A DNA stretch of 64,000 nt from SHZI01 sp031409515 (GTDB lineage: Bacteria; Pseudomonadota; Gammaproteobacteria; Steroidobacterales; GCA-2729495), in assembly GCA_031409515.1 (NCBI GenBank), contig JANNXJ010000029.1, forward strand, positions 62,001-126,000, read 5' to 3'. Below the pieces are notes generated by a model. It saw only the letters and a program-made list of their open reading frames with translations, did no database searches and was not told the DNA's origin. A program made the translations under genes and the position numbers. Positions 25,198 to 37,121 of the stretch are shown piece by piece; position 1 is the stretch's first letter; each line of letters starts with the position of its first letter.

Positions 25198-25968
25198 CTA
25201 GAACCTGTCCTTTCGCCGCCTGGTTTCGCCGAGCACGTCGGCGTCCGGTGCGGTGTGCATGCCCAGCGTCTGGCGGAGTTCCGGGCTTCCGGGCCGCAGG
25301 AACGGGTTGGTGGCCTTCTCGAGTCCGATGGTACTCGGGACGGTAGGCCGGCTCGCCGCCCGGAGTGCCGCGACTTCCGCCACCCGCGCCGCCAGCGCGG
25401 CGTTCCGCGGCTCTATCGTCACCGCGAAGCGCCCGTTGCTCGCCGTGTATTCATGCGCACAGTACACCCGCATGTCGTCGGGCAGGTCCATGAGTTTCTG
25501 CAGTGAGTTCCACATCTGCGCCGGCGTACCCTCGAACAACCGCCCGCAGCCCATGGAGAACAGGGTGTCGCCGACAAAGGCCACCCGGTCGTCATCGAAT
25601 ACATAGCAGATGTGGCCGACGGTATGGCCCGACGTCTCCAGGATCCTGGCGCGATGCGTGCCCAGGGCAAAGTGATCGCCTTCGCTCACGAGAATGTCGA
25701 TGCCCGGAATGCGCGCAGCATCCCCGCGGGAGCCGACAATCACGCAGCCCGTCTTCGCCTTCAGGACCAGGTTGCCGCCCGCGTGATCGGCGTGATGATG
25801 GGTATTCAGGATGTAGTCGAGGTGCCAGCCCCGATCTGCCAGTGCCTGCTGGATGGCTGCAGCGTCCGGGGTGTCGATGCTCGCCGTCAGACCCGCCTCC
25901 GGATCGTGCACCAGGTACCCGTAGTTGTCCTGGAGGCAGGGAATCTGGTGAATCTGGAGCGCGGTCAA
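25198..25968 (-). CDS. gloB: Hydroxyacylglutathione hydrolase (glyoxalase II)
   Basis: 256 residues, typical length. The metallo-beta-lactamase metal-binding motif is THHHADHAGG (residues 56-65). Further metal ligands follow in SGHTVGHICY, AFVGDTLFSMGCGR and CAHEYTASNGRFA. It hydrolyses S-D-lactoylglutathione to D-lactate and glutathione, the second step of methylglyoxal detoxification. The C-terminal FLRPGSPELR motif, used for glutathione binding, is present. It leads a two-gene operon with the CPXCG protein. Confidence 0.95.
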   Translation of the reverse strand: MTALQIHQIPCLQDNYGYLVHDPEAGLTASIDTPDAAAIQQALADRGWHLDYILNTHHHADHAGGNLVLKAKTGCVIVGSRGDAARIPGIDILVSEGDHFALGTHRARILETSGHTVGHICYVFDDDRVAFVGDTLFSMGCGRLFEGTPAQMWNSLQKLMDLPDDMRVYCAHEYTASNGRFAVTIEPRNAALAARVAEVAALRAASRPTVPSTIGLEKATNPFLRPGSPELRQTLGMHTAPDADVLGETRRRKDRF

Positions 25969-25975
25969 GAGAGTC

Positions 25976-26497
25976 TCAGACCTCGGTGAGCCGCGGAATC
26001 AGTTCGACGAGGTTGCAGGGGCGGGTGCGGTGGTCGAGTTGCGACGCGATGAGGCGGTCCCAGCCTGTCGCGCAGGCGTTGCTGGAGCCGGGCAGGCAGA
26101 AGAGGTAGGTGCCGTTGGCCACGCCAGCAAGCGCTCGAGACTGCAGCGTGGAACTGCCGATGTCCTCCCAGGAAATCTGGCGGAACATCTCACCGAAACC
26201 CTCAATGACCTTGTCCAGCAGCGGCAGGATCGCCTCCGGCGTGCCGTCCCGGCCGGTGACACCGGTGCCACCCGTGGTGAGGATCACCTGGATCGCGGGG
26301 TCGGCAATCCAGGCGGAGACGGTGGCGCGAATGCGGTAGAGGTCGTCGGGCTCCAGCGCCCGGTCACCGAGCAGGTGACCTGCATCCTCCAGACGGCTGA
26401 CCAGCAGCGCGCCAGACTTGTCCGTCTCCAGGGTGCGGGTGTCGGAGACCGTGAGTACGGCGATGGCGAGGGGGAGGAAATCGCGGGGTGTATCCAT
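25976..26497 (-). CDS. moaB: Molybdenum cofactor biosynthesis protein B
   Basis: 173 residues from the ATG at 26497; upstream in-frame codons are not family-like. Visible MoaB/MogA-fold motifs are AVLTVSDTR, DKSGALLVSRL, VILTTGGTGVTGRDGTPEA (molybdopterin-binding loop) and FCLPGSSNACATGWDRLI. MoaB/MogA proteins adenylylate molybdopterin before metal insertion. It lies between gloB and a CBS protein, all on the minus strand, and complements moaA and moeA further along. Confidence 0.94.
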   Translation of the reverse strand: MDTPRDFLPLAIAVLTVSDTRTLETDKSGALLVSRLEDAGHLLGDRALEPDDLYRIRATVSAWIADPAIQVILTTGGTGVTGRDGTPEAILPLLDKVIEGFGEMFRQISWEDIGSSTLQSRALAGVANGTYLFCLPGSSNACATGWDRLIASQLDHRTRPCNLVELIPRLTEV

Positions 26498-26513
26498 GGG
26501 GACATGATACCCG

Positions 26514-26963
26514 TCAGGCCGCGTCGTCGCCCCCGCCGCCGACGCCGCCTGTGCGCCGCACCTGCTCGCGCAGAAACTCGGCAAAGTGCCGGCAGGCATC
26601 GGTGGCCGTGAAGATCCCGGCCAGCTTGCCGTGCCGGGTCACGAGGGCAGAACTCAGGTGGTGTTCAGCCATGTGGGCCAGGACCTCGTCGAGGCGGGCG
26701 TCCAGGTCCACGACGTAGGCATCCCTGGTCATGGCGTGGGCCACCCGGGTCTCGTGCTCGTCCGGGTTCGCGAAGTCGGGTCCCAGGATCAGCCGCAGGT
26801 CCCGCTCGGAGACGCTGCCCACGAGTTCCCCGGCGTGGGTTACGGGCAGGTGCCTGATGCGGTGCTCCCGCATGAACGCCTGGGCATCGGCCACTGACGC
26901 GCCCGCGTCCACGGAGTAGGGAAACGGGGTCATGACGCCCTTGATGGCGGGCATGCGCTTCAT
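26514..26963 (-). CDS. Two-CBS-domain protein
   Basis: 149 residues. Two CBS domains occupy nearly the whole protein (about 8-62, VMTPFPYSVDAGASVADA…GSVSERDLRLI, and 75-128, AMTRDAYVVDLDARLDEVLAH…GIFTATDACRHF). Such stand-alone pairs bind adenine nucleotides and act as energy-state sensors for partners. The partner is unknown. The last 15 residues are glycine-rich. It is just upstream of moaB on the same strand. Confidence 0.9.
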   Translation of the reverse strand: MKRMPAIKGVMTPFPYSVDAGASVADAQAFMREHRIRHLPVTHAGELVGSVSERDLRLILGPDFANPDEHETRVAHAMTRDAYVVDLDARLDEVLAHMAEHHLSSALVTRHGKLAGIFTATDACRHFAEFLREQVRRTGGVGGGGDDAA

Positions 26964-27027
26964 CGCTTAAGCATAGCCCCGGACCGCCGAATTGTGTGCT
27001 CCGGGGAAAGGCGGTAGGGTGGTTCGC

Positions 27028-28347
27028 ATGGAACCCGATCTGCAGTCCTACTGGATGCCCTTTACGCCCAACCGGTACTTCAAGCAGCACCCCGTGCTGC
27101 TCGAGTCCGCGGCGGGGATGTACTACACCACGCGGGACGGGCAGAAGATTCTGGACGGGATTGCCGGCCTCTGGTGTGTCAATGCCGGGCACTGTCACCC
27201 CCGGATCGTCGCCGCGGTGCGGGAGCAGGTCGGCAAGCTGGACTACGCCACCGCCTTCAACATGGGTCACGCCGGGGCCTTCGCCCTGGCCTCCGAGCTG
27301 GTCAAGCTGGCCCCCGGGAATCTGGACCACGCCTTCTTCGTCAATTCCGGTTCCGAGGCGGTGGATACCGCGCTGAAGATTGCCCTGGCTTATCACCGGG
27401 TGCGGGGCGAGGGTCAGCGCTTCCGCTTCATTGGCCGGGAGCGGGGTTATCACGGCGTGGGCTTCGGCGGTATTTCGGTGGGTGGCATGGTGGCCAACCG
27501 CAAGGCCTTTGCCAGCGCCATGCTGCCCGGCGTCGATCACCTGCCTCACACCCACGATCTGGCGCGTAATGCCTATTCCCGGGGCCAGCCGGAATACGGC
27601 GTCGAGATCGCTGACGCACTGGAGCGGCTCATCGCTCTCCACGACCCCAGCACGATCGCGGGCGTGATCGTCGAGCCGGTGTCCGGCTCCGCCGGCGTGC
27701 TGCTGCCGCCCAAGGGCTACCTGGACCGGATCCGGGCGATCTGTGACAAGCACGGCCTGCTGCTGATCTTTGACGAAGTGATAACCGGCTTCGGGCGCAC
27801 CGGGTCGGCCTTCGCGTCCCAGACCTTCAGGGTGCAGCCCGACATCATGACGGTGGCCAAGGGCATCACCAGCGGCGTGGTGCCGATGGGTGCGGTGCTC
27901 GTGGACCGGCGCATCTACGAGGCCTGCGTGAACGCCTCCGGCTTTCCGGAGCAGGCCGTCGAGTTTTTCCACGGCTACACCTACTCCGGTCATCCGCTGG
28001 CCTGCGCGGCAGGGCTCGCGGCGCTGGCAGTCTATCGGGATGAGGGTTTATTCGAGCGCGCGGCGTCCCTCGCCCCGGTCTTTGCCGACGCGCTCCACAG
28101 CCTCAAGGGTTTGCCCCACGTTATCGACATTCGCAACATCGGCCTGATGGGTGCGGTGGAGCTTGAGACCCGCAAGGATCAGCCGACACTGCGGGCCCTG
28201 GAGGTTTTCCGGCACTGCTTTGCCAACGGGGTCCTGGTGCGGACGACGGGGGACATCATCGCGCTCACGCCGCCGCTGATCATCGAGCCTGCGCAGATAG
28301 GCCAGATCGTTACCACGCTTGGCGCGGCGCTAAGGGCTGTCGCCTGA
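27028..28347 (+). CDS. Omega-amino acid:pyruvate aminotransferase (class III)
   Basis: 439 residues from the ATG at 27028; a GTG 12 codons upstream lacks family similarity. It begins SYWMPFTPNRYFK, a strong mark of beta-alanine/omega-amino-acid pyruvate transaminases. PLP-fold features are FVNSGSEAVDTALKIA, YHGVGFGG, LIFDEVITGFGRTG and the Schiff-base lysine in TVAKGITSGVVPMG. It moves an amino group from beta-alanine or similar donors to pyruvate, giving L-alanine. The alanine dehydrogenase gene 32 bp downstream can regenerate the pyruvate. Confidence 0.93.
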   Translation: MEPDLQSYWMPFTPNRYFKQHPVLLESAAGMYYTTRDGQKILDGIAGLWCVNAGHCHPRIVAAVREQVGKLDYATAFNMGHAGAFALASELVKLAPGNLDHAFFVNSGSEAVDTALKIALAYHRVRGEGQRFRFIGRERGYHGVGFGGISVGGMVANRKAFASAMLPGVDHLPHTHDLARNAYSRGQPEYGVEIADALERLIALHDPSTIAGVIVEPVSGSAGVLLPPKGYLDRIRAICDKHGLLLIFDEVITGFGRTGSAFASQTFRVQPDIMTVAKGITSGVVPMGAVLVDRRIYEACVNASGFPEQAVEFFHGYTYSGHPLACAAGLAALAVYRDEGLFERAASLAPVFADALHSLKGLPHVIDIRNIGLMGAVELETRKDQPTLRALEVFRHCFANGVLVRTTGDIIALTPPLIIEPAQIGQIVTTLGAALRAVA

Positions 28348-28379
28348 AGCTTCTCGCTTCCTTCGCTTAGGAGATTTAC

Positions 28380-29494
<1,115 letters not shown>

Positions 29495-29498
<4 letters not shown>

Positions 29499-29519
29499 GA
29501 GCGCGTTCACGCGCGATTC
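29495..29519 (+). repeat. REP element (GTAG family)
   Basis: GTAGGAGCGCGTTCACGCGCGATTC, a variant with a compensated stem change (GCGCG/CGCGC). Its TAG ends ald. Confidence 0.85.
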
Positions 29520-29589
29520 CTAATTCCAGGCAATCTGCCCCCGAAATACCCCTTGACCGCCCACAACTCGCTGCTGCTAGAGTCCGGTC

Positions 29590-29871
29590 ATGAACACTGA
29601 ATTGGAACGCATTACCGCTGAGGCATTGAAGCTCAGCACTGATGACCGGGAGCGCCTGGTCGAGGGTCTGATTTGCAGCCTGGATCGGGATCGCGATCCT
29701 GCCCAGGGGAAGTTCGGCGGCTTCGCCAGCGCCGAGCTACAGAAGTACTGGCTTGATGAGGCGGAACGGCGGATGCAGCTGCTTCGGGAGGGCCGCACCC
29801 GGACGTATTCTGCCGAGGAGGTGTTCGCTGAAGCTCGCGCCCACTTGAAGCCGGTCCGTGAGATTCGTTGA
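29590..29871 (+). CDS. Addiction-module antitoxin, RelE-associated (TIGR02574-type)
   Basis: 93 residues, acidic. The segment LSTDDRERLVEGLICSLD and the ending YSAEEVFAEARAHLKP match the short proteins found upstream of RelE/ParE toxins. The gene overlaps the toxin gene by 14 bp, as expected for a module made as one transcript. It probably also represses its own promoter, though no clear operator is seen. Confidence 0.8.
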   Translation: MNTELERITAEALKLSTDDRERLVEGLICSLDRDRDPAQGKFGGFASAELQKYWLDEAERRMQLLREGRTRTYSAEEVFAEARAHLKPVREIR

Positions 29872-30184
29872 GGAGGCCCGGGGTGAGGTGGTCCGTGCGG
29901 CCGCTTACTATAACGAACGGACTCCTGGCGTCGGTGATCGGTTCCTTGTCGAACTGAATCGACTCATAGAGCAGATCGAAGTCTTCCCAAACGCTGGGCT
30001 GTTGGTTAAACCAGGACTTCGTCAGCGGCTATTGCCGAAGTTTCCATATCTGGTGCTCTATACATTTGCGTTCGACGATTCCGCCGTCCTTGCAGTGTCA
30101 CACACCAGTCAACGTCCACAGTACTGGATGGGGCGCTGGGACGTGCGGGAGCCGGAGACAGAGCACGTGCGTCTTGCGGCGTGA
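29858..30184 (+). CDS. RelE/ParE-family toxin
   Basis: 108 residues from a GTG start inside the antitoxin gene. The RelE/ParE fold is indicated by EEARGEVVRAAAYYNERTPGVGDRFLVELNRLIEQIEVFPNAG, here residues 4-46, and the beta-strand ending RRQ/LLPKFPYLVLYTFAFDDSAVLAVSHTSQRPQYW. RelE members cleave mRNA on the ribosome and ParE members poison gyrase. This one resembles the ParE-like YoeB-unrelated group, and its target is not known. The stop is followed after 11 bp by a reverse REP. Confidence 0.8.
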   Translation: MRFVEEARGEVVRAAAYYNERTPGVGDRFLVELNRLIEQIEVFPNAGLLVKPGLRQRLLPKFPYLVLYTFAFDDSAVLAVSHTSQRPQYWMGRWDVREPETEHVRLAA

Positions 30185-30195
30185 ATTGGCTGGGA

Positions 30196-30218
30196 ATCGC
30201 GGCTAAAGCCGCTCCTAC
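30196..30218 (-). repeat. REP element (GTAG family, AGCGGC subtype)
   Basis: Reverse complement of GTAGGAGCGGC…GCCGCGAT. It lies between the convergent toxin and moeA genes. Confidence 0.88.
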
Positions 30219-30224
30219 GGGGTC

Positions 30225-31445
30225 TTACCAGGGGAAGTAGCGGGCAGGGTAGCCCGCCGGATAGTCCGAGCGGCCCCGCGGCAACTCGATAAAGCCGTCA
30301 GTTCCACCCAAGGCTACGAAGTCTCCCGAAGTGTTCGTCGGCTTCGGCAGGGCGACGCACTGGCCGTCAGGTGTGTAGTCGAGGATCACCGGCAGGAAGC
30401 AGGTCAGATCCGGCTCGAAGCGCACTTCCTGCGTCAGGCGGACTACGGGCTCCGGCCGTACCCTGGCCCCCAGTGCGGCCAAGAGCGCCGGTGCCACGTA
30501 GCGCACCAGGCACACCAGGCTCGATACGGGGTTGCCAGGCAGCGCAAAGACGGGCTTGCCCGCAGGCGAGATCCCGAACCAGAGCGGCATGCCAGGCCGC
30601 TGCAAAACCTTGTGGAAGACCAGCTCCATGCCCAGGTCCTGCAGCACCCGGGGCACGTAGTCGAACTCGCCCATAGATACGCCGCCCGTGAGGATGAGTA
30701 CGTCCTGCTCCACGAGCAGCTGACGTAGTTCCTGCTCCAGAACCACCGGGTCGTCGGGCAGGTGCACGCGCTCGCAGTCGAGAAAGCCCCGGCTTGCCAG
30801 TGCCGCGGCGATGGCCCAGCCGTTGGACGAGCGGATCTGCGTGGGTCCCAGTAGGGCGCCGACGTCCACCAGTTCGTCACCCGTCGAGATGACGGTAATG
30901 GCAGGCCGGCGCGCCACTTCGACGGAGTCCGAGCCGCCCACCGTGAGCACGGCCATCTCGGGGGGGGCCAGCAGGACTTCTGGCGCCAGCAGCGTGGCGC
31001 CCTGCGCGTGGTCCGATGCACGGCGGTGAATGAACTGGCCTGCCAGCGGGACGTAGCCGGCTTCGACGCGGGCGGTCTGGCCTTCCCGGGTGATGCGTTC
31101 CACCGGCACGACCGTGTCGGCGCCGGGGGGCAGCGCGGCGCCCGTCATGATGGCGACGCAGCTGGTCGCGTCCGGGAGCGGCACGGGTGCGCCTCCGGCA
31201 CCCTGGGTACCCGCCACCTGGAAGGTCAGCGTTCCCCCGGCGAAGGCGCTGTGGCGAATCGCGATGCCATCCATGGTGACGCGATCGAAGGGTGGCTGGT
31301 CCCGCTCCGCGCTGATCGTTTGCCGCAGCACCTCGCCCTGGGCCGCATCGATGGGCACGCGCACAGATCCCCAGCCGCGCAGCCGGTCGCGGATGAGCGC
31401 CGCGGCCTCGCTCACGTCGATCCGGCGCCGCGCGGTGTCAGCCAC
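30225..31445 (-). CDS. moeA: Molybdopterin molybdenumtransferase
   Basis: 406 residues from a GTG start. MoeA features: RVTMDGIAIRHSAF, CVAIMTGAALPPGADTVVPVE (residues 91-111), STGDELVDVG, QIRSSNGWAIAA, LTGGVSMGEFDYV, and GLPGNPVSS-like FALPGNPVSSLVCL. It inserts molybdate into adenylylated molybdopterin, the last step of cofactor synthesis. It overlaps the XdhC gene by 1 bp, so cofactor insertion and its enzyme-specific chaperone are co-produced. Confidence 0.95.
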   Translation of the reverse strand: MADTARRRIDVSEAAALIRDRLRGWGSVRVPIDAAQGEVLRQTISAERDQPPFDRVTMDGIAIRHSAFAGGTLTFQVAGTQGAGGAPVPLPDATSCVAIMTGAALPPGADTVVPVERITREGQTARVEAGYVPLAGQFIHRRASDHAQGATLLAPEVLLAPPEMAVLTVGGSDSVEVARRPAITVISTGDELVDVGALLGPTQIRSSNGWAIAAALASRGFLDCERVHLPDDPVVLEQELRQLLVEQDVLILTGGVSMGEFDYVPRVLQDLGMELVFHKVLQRPGMPLWFGISPAGKPVFALPGNPVSSLVCLVRYVAPALLAALGARVRPEPVVRLTQEVRFEPDLTCFLPVILDYTPDGQCVALPKPTNTSGDFVALGGTDGFIELPRGRSDYPAGYPARYFPW

Positions 31446-32410
31446 TAGCGATTTCCCGTCATGGAGTGCACCTGGGCCAGAATCGACAGGGCGATGGACT
31501 CCGGCGAGTCTGCGCCGATGTTCAGTCCGGCGGGCCCGTGCAGCCGGCCTGCCAGCAAGCTGGCGGTACTACCCAGTTCCCGGAGTAAGCGGTCCCGCCG
31601 TCCGGCAGGGCCCAACAGGCCTATATAAGGAATACCACTTCCGGCCAGTGCAGCCAGATAACTGCGATCTGTCGCCAGGTGATGGCTCATGACGATGGCC
31701 GCCGCGAAGAGGGGTAGCGCAACCCTGGTCGCCAGCTCGGCTGCCGGCGCGGAGATCCGGGCGTCGGCTGCCTCGAACCCGGGGCGCTCCAGCCAGGCCT
31801 GCCGGTGATCGACCAGCGTCACGCGCCAGCCCAGCGCGTCGGCCTGGGCCACCAGCGGCAGGGCGTCCGGTCCGGCGCCCAGCACCAGCAGGCGGGGCAG
31901 GGGCCGGATCGTGGTGTCCAGCATCTCAGCCACTGCCAGTTCCGGCCAACGATTCCCCGCCTCCGCGCCAAGCAGCGTCGTACCGAGGCGGCTGTCGCCG
32001 TGAGCCGCGAGGACAATGACGCAGCGGGCCGGCACGTCGCCCCGCAGTACCTCCGCAATGCTCGCCAGGGGCTCGAACCCGTCGGCGGGGAGCAGGGGCT
32101 GCAGCAGGATCCGCAGCAGCCCGTCGCAACCGATGCCGAGCCCGAACAGCACGTCGTCGTCGCCCCGCAGGTCGAAGGTGACCAGCCGGGGCGCGCCGGA
32201 GGCAAGCACCTCCCGGGCATGGAGCGCCAGGTCGCCTTCCAGGCAGCCACCGCTGACGAGTCCCTGGTAGTCACCGGAGTCTGTGATCAGCATCCGCTGC
32301 CCCGGTTTGGTGTAGGTGGAGCCGGTGGTGCTGACCACGGTGGCCAGCGCCAGTGGGGTGCCCTCCCGGCGCCAGGCGTCGAAGCGCTGCAGGAGCGCCT
32401 TGTCACTCAC
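31445..32410 (-). CDS. XdhC-family molybdenum cofactor maturation protein
   Basis: 321 residues from the GTG at 32410. This start overlaps the upstream oxidoreductase stop (GTGA) and gives the normal N-terminus SDKALLQRFDAWRREG. A longer frame upstream is not supported. Motifs: ATVVSTTGSTYTKPGQRMLI, SGGCLEGDL, the Rossmann-like LLVLGAGPDALPLV, and IVMSHHLATDRSYL. XdhC-type proteins bind the cofactor, help sulfurate it and hand it to xanthine-dehydrogenase-family enzymes. The client is probably the hydroxylase at 1.9-5.7 kb or another in the genome. Confidence 0.92.
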   Translation of the reverse strand: MSDKALLQRFDAWRREGTPLALATVVSTTGSTYTKPGQRMLITDSGDYQGLVSGGCLEGDLALHAREVLASGAPRLVTFDLRGDDDVLFGLGIGCDGLLRILLQPLLPADGFEPLASIAEVLRGDVPARCVIVLAAHGDSRLGTTLLGAEAGNRWPELAVAEMLDTTIRPLPRLLVLGAGPDALPLVAQADALGWRVTLVDHRQAWLERPGFEAADARISAPAAELATRVALPLFAAAIVMSHHLATDRSYLAALAGSGIPYIGLLGPAGRRDRLLRELGSTASLLAGRLHGPAGLNIGADSPESIALSILAQVHSMTGNR

Positions 32411-33408
32411 GGGTCTGCCGTCATCTGCAGGACGATCTTGCCCATCGCCTCGTTCGCTTCCAGGAGGCGGTGGGCTTCCACCGCTGAGGCTAGGGGGAGC
32501 ACGTGCTGAATCACGGGTACGATCGCCCGTTGCACCAGAAGCGGCCATACCGCAGCTTGCAGCGCCCGGGCAATGCGGCCCTTCTCTTCAATGGGGCGAT
32601 TGCGCAATGTTGAGCCGGTCAGCGTGAGGCGCTTGACGAACACCTGGCCCAGGTTGATCTCAGCCTTCGCGCCGCCCAGCGCGGCGATATAGACCAGCCG
32701 CCCGTCCTCCCGGAGCAGGCGGATGTTGTCGGCGAGATAGGGGCCGCCGACCATGTCGAGGATGACATCCACGCCGCGCTTGTTTGTGGCCTCAAGAATG
32801 ACGTCGAGAAACTTCTCGGTTCGGTAGTTCACTGCCCGGTGAGCGCCAAGCTCGACACAGAGCGCGCACTTCTCGTCGCTACCGGCTGTTGCGTAGACGC
32901 GGGCGCCGAAGGCCACGCCCAGCTGGATCGCCGTGGTGCCAATGCCGCTGGCGCCGCCGTGCACGAGCAGCGTTTCCCCGGATTGCAGGTGTCCCCGCTC
33001 GAAGACATTCGTCCAGACGGTAAAGAAGGTCTCGGGAAGCGCGGCGGCTTCTATGGTGCTGAGTGCCGCCGGCACGGGCAGGCACTGGACCGCGGGTGCC
33101 ACGCAGTACTCCGCATAGCCGCCGCCTGCCACGAGTGCGCAGACCCGGTCGCCCACTGCCGGTGCTGTCACGCCCGGGGCCGCGGCGACGACGGTTCCGG
33201 CGATCTCGAGGCCCGGGAGGTCGGAGACGCCGGGGGGTGGTGGATAGCCGCCCGCCCGTTGCAGGCAGTCCGGCCGGTTGACGCCCGCTGCTGCAACGCG
33301 GATCAGGACCTCCCCGTCGGTCGGGACCGGGACCGGGCGGGTGCAGACGCGCAGCACTTCTGGCGGCCCCGCCCGGGAAATCTCCACCGCCTGCATCGAC
33401 TTCGTCAT
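32407..33408 (-). CDS. NAD(P)H-quinone oxidoreductase, PIG3-like MDR family
   Basis: 333 residues. The zinc-less medium-chain reductase pattern is visible: AAAGVNRPDCLQRAGGYPPPPG, GLEIAGTVVA, and the nucleotide loop LVHGGASGIGTTAIQLG (about 145-161). The fold ends with the usual HVLPLASAVEAHRLLEANEAMGKIVL. Members reduce quinones by one electron using NADPH. It heads a minus-strand run QOR-xdhC-moeA and is divergent from moaA (65 bp between starts). Confidence 0.9.
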   Translation of the reverse strand: MTKSMQAVEISRAGPPEVLRVCTRPVPVPTDGEVLIRVAAAGVNRPDCLQRAGGYPPPPGVSDLPGLEIAGTVVAAAPGVTAPAVGDRVCALVAGGGYAEYCVAPAVQCLPVPAALSTIEAAALPETFFTVWTNVFERGHLQSGETLLVHGGASGIGTTAIQLGVAFGARVYATAGSDEKCALCVELGAHRAVNYRTEKFLDVILEATNKRGVDVILDMVGGPYLADNIRLLREDGRLVYIAALGGAKAEINLGQVFVKRLTLTGSTLRNRPIEEKGRIARALQAAVWPLLVQRAIVPVIQHVLPLASAVEAHRLLEANEAMGKIVLQMTADP

Positions 33409-33473
33409 GATCCTGAGTATATCGGGATGAGCGATATCAATGCCCCCACGGGACCGTCTGCTACCATCGTCCC

Positions 33474-34520
33474 ATGTCTGAAAAAGTGCTCACGCTTTAC
33501 CGGAAGGACGAGTTGCCCGCCATGGCAGACCGCCTGCAGCGGCCGCTCCGGGACCTGCGCATTTCGGTGATGGACCGCTGCAACTTCCGGTGTCCCTACT
33601 GCATGCCCGAGGACAAATACCACCCGGACTTCGAGTTCCTGAAGAGCAGCGAGCGGCTCTCCTTCGAGGAGATCCTGCGCCTTGCCCACATCTTTGCCGG
33701 GCTGGGCGTACGCAAGCTGCGCATCACCGGTGGCGAACCGCTGCTCCGGCCAAACATTGCGGAGCTGGTGGGCGATCTCTCCCGCGTGCCGGGGATCGAC
33801 GATATTGCCCTCACCACCAACGGGATACTTCTGGCCCAGCACGCCGCAGCGCTGAAGGCAGCCGGCCTCTCCCGCGTCACCGTCAGCCTGGATTCCCTCG
33901 ACGACGCGGTGTTCCTGCAGATGAGTGGTGGCCGGGGCAGCAAGGCCCAGGTTCTGGAGGGGATCAACGAGGCGATCACCGCCGGCCTTACGCCCATCAA
34001 GGTGAACGCCGTGGTCAAGCGCGGCGTGAACGAACACACCGTGGTGGACCTGGTCGACCACTTCCGGGGCACGGGAGTGATCGTGCGCTTCATCGAGTAC
34101 ATGGACGTGGGCACCATCAATCACTGGCAGGCCAGCGATACGGTGCCTTCAAAGGAGCTGCTCACGATGCTCGGGGCCCGCTGGCCTCTCACGGCGGTAG
34201 AGGCGAACTACCACGGTGAAGTGGCGGAGCGGTATCGCTTCGACGATGGTGCCGGCGAAGTCGGCTTCATCTCGTCGGTATCGGAGCCCTTCTGCGGCTC
34301 CTGCACCCGGGGCCGCCTGTCCTCCGACGGTCAGCTCTACACCTGCCTGTTTGCATCCCGGGGCACGGATCTCAAGGGTCCGCTGCGGACTGGCCTCAGC
34401 GACGAGCAGCTGCGGGCCGTCATCACTGGCGTTTGGAGCCAGCGGGAAGACCGGTACAGCGAACTGCGGGCCCGGTCGCCCGCCACCGAAAAGGTCGAGA
34501 TGTACTACATCGGTGGCTAA
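33474..34520 (+). CDS. moaA: GTP 3',8-cyclase
   Basis: 348 residues. The N-terminal radical-SAM cluster is CNFRCPYCMPE (CxxxCxxC). The C-terminal [4Fe-4S] cluster that binds GTP is in FCGSCTRGRLSSDGQLYTCLF, given here in part. The protein ends with the Gly-Gly tail (YYIGG) needed for function. KLRITGGEPLLR and VTVSLDSLDD are SAM-contacting segments. It starts molybdopterin synthesis from GTP together with MoaC, which is not in this window. The acetoacetyl-CoA synthetase gene follows 3 bp downstream. Confidence 0.96.
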   Translation: MSEKVLTLYRKDELPAMADRLQRPLRDLRISVMDRCNFRCPYCMPEDKYHPDFEFLKSSERLSFEEILRLAHIFAGLGVRKLRITGGEPLLRPNIAELVGDLSRVPGIDDIALTTNGILLAQHAAALKAAGLSRVTVSLDSLDDAVFLQMSGGRGSKAQVLEGINEAITAGLTPIKVNAVVKRGVNEHTVVDLVDHFRGTGVIVRFIEYMDVGTINHWQASDTVPSKELLTMLGARWPLTAVEANYHGEVAERYRFDDGAGEVGFISSVSEPFCGSCTRGRLSSDGQLYTCLFASRGTDLKGPLRTGLSDEQLRAVITGVWSQREDRYSELRARSPATEKVEMYYIGG

Positions 34521-34523
34521 CCC

Positions 34524-36481
<1,958 letters not shown>

Positions 36482-36485
<4 letters not shown>

Positions 36486-36551
36486 GAGCGCCTTTAGGCG
36501 CGACACACAGTCTGCTATACAGGGTGCCGGTCGCGGCTCAAGCCGCTCCTT
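36482..36551. repeat. REP pair (GTAG family) after aacS
   Basis: A plus copy at 36482-36503 provides the aacS stop. A reverse copy of the AGCGGC subtype lies at 36531-36551, and its outer edge (TTCAGGAG) lies against the ribosome site of the next gene. Confidence 0.85.
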
Positions 36552-36566
36552 CAGGAGAACCCCGTC

Positions 36567-37115
36567 ATGCGTTTTGCGTTGGCCACTCTGCTTCTCCTCC
36601 TCGGCACTGCCCACGCCCAGGAAGCCACCTTTCAGCTGGTCAGCCCCGACCTCATGCCCGGGCAGGCCATTGCTCTGAAGCAGGTCTACAACGGCTTCGG
36701 CTGCACCGGCGGCAACGTGTCCCCGGCCTTAAGCTGGCGCAACCCGCCGGCGGGCACCAAGAGTTTCGCGCTGCTGATGTACGACCCCGACGCTCCTACG
36801 GGCAGTGGCTGGTGGCACTGGGTCGTCTGGAACATCCCCGCCAACGTGCTGTCCCTGCCGGCCCGGGCCGGGGATCCCGCCGCAGCCCTGGTGCCCAAGG
36901 GCGTGATGCAGGGCAACACCGACTTCGGGACCGCCGGCTATGGCGGGCCCTGCCCGCCGCCCGGCGACAAGCCCCACCGTTACTACTTTCGGCTCCACGC
37001 CCTGAAGGTGGAGAAGCTTGACCTCCCGGCCAGTGCTACGGCGGCTTTCGTCGGCTACAACGTCCTGGCGAATAGCCTCGGTACCGCCGAGTTGATGGCG
37101 ATCTACGGCCGGTAG
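36567..37115 (+). CDS. YbhB/YbcL-family Raf-kinase-inhibitor-like (PEBP) protein, exported
   Basis: 182 residues with a Sec signal (MRFALATLLLLLGTAHA-QEA). The PEBP pocket residues are in YDPDAPTGSGWWHWVVWNIP and YGGPCPPPGDKPHRYYFRLHAL, matching bacterial YbhB. The family binds phospholipid headgroups or small anions in other organisms. Its bacterial role is unclear. The start follows CAGGAG. The protein ends normally in IYGR before a TAG that may itself be a worn REP head. Confidence 0.9.
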   Translation: MRFALATLLLLLGTAHAQEATFQLVSPDLMPGQAIALKQVYNGFGCTGGNVSPALSWRNPPAGTKSFALLMYDPDAPTGSGWWHWVVWNIPANVLSLPARAGDPAAALVPKGVMQGNTDFGTAGYGGPCPPPGDKPHRYYFRLHALKVEKLDLPASATAAFVGYNVLANSLGTAELMAIYGR

Positions 37116-37121
37116 AGCGCT

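Noticed and set aside
22259..25968. Kef antiporter, NmrA-like and glyoxalase II considered as one electrophile-defence operon
   Set aside because: gloB is on the opposite strand and a palindrome separates the groups. A functional link is possible but not an operon.
26491..26512. GGGGACATG at the moaB start considered as a third copy of the GGGGAC palindrome
   Set aside because: Only 9 bases match and there is no inverted partner, so it is probably chance.
26665..27993. Open frame of 442 codons antisense to the transaminase and CBS genes
   Set aside because: It spans two unrelated genes and has composition typical of a shadow frame in high-GC DNA.
29545..29580. TTGACC with a downstream TAGAGT before the RelE module considered as a promoter
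   Set aside because: The spacer is about 19 bp and the -10 fit is poor; not enough to call.
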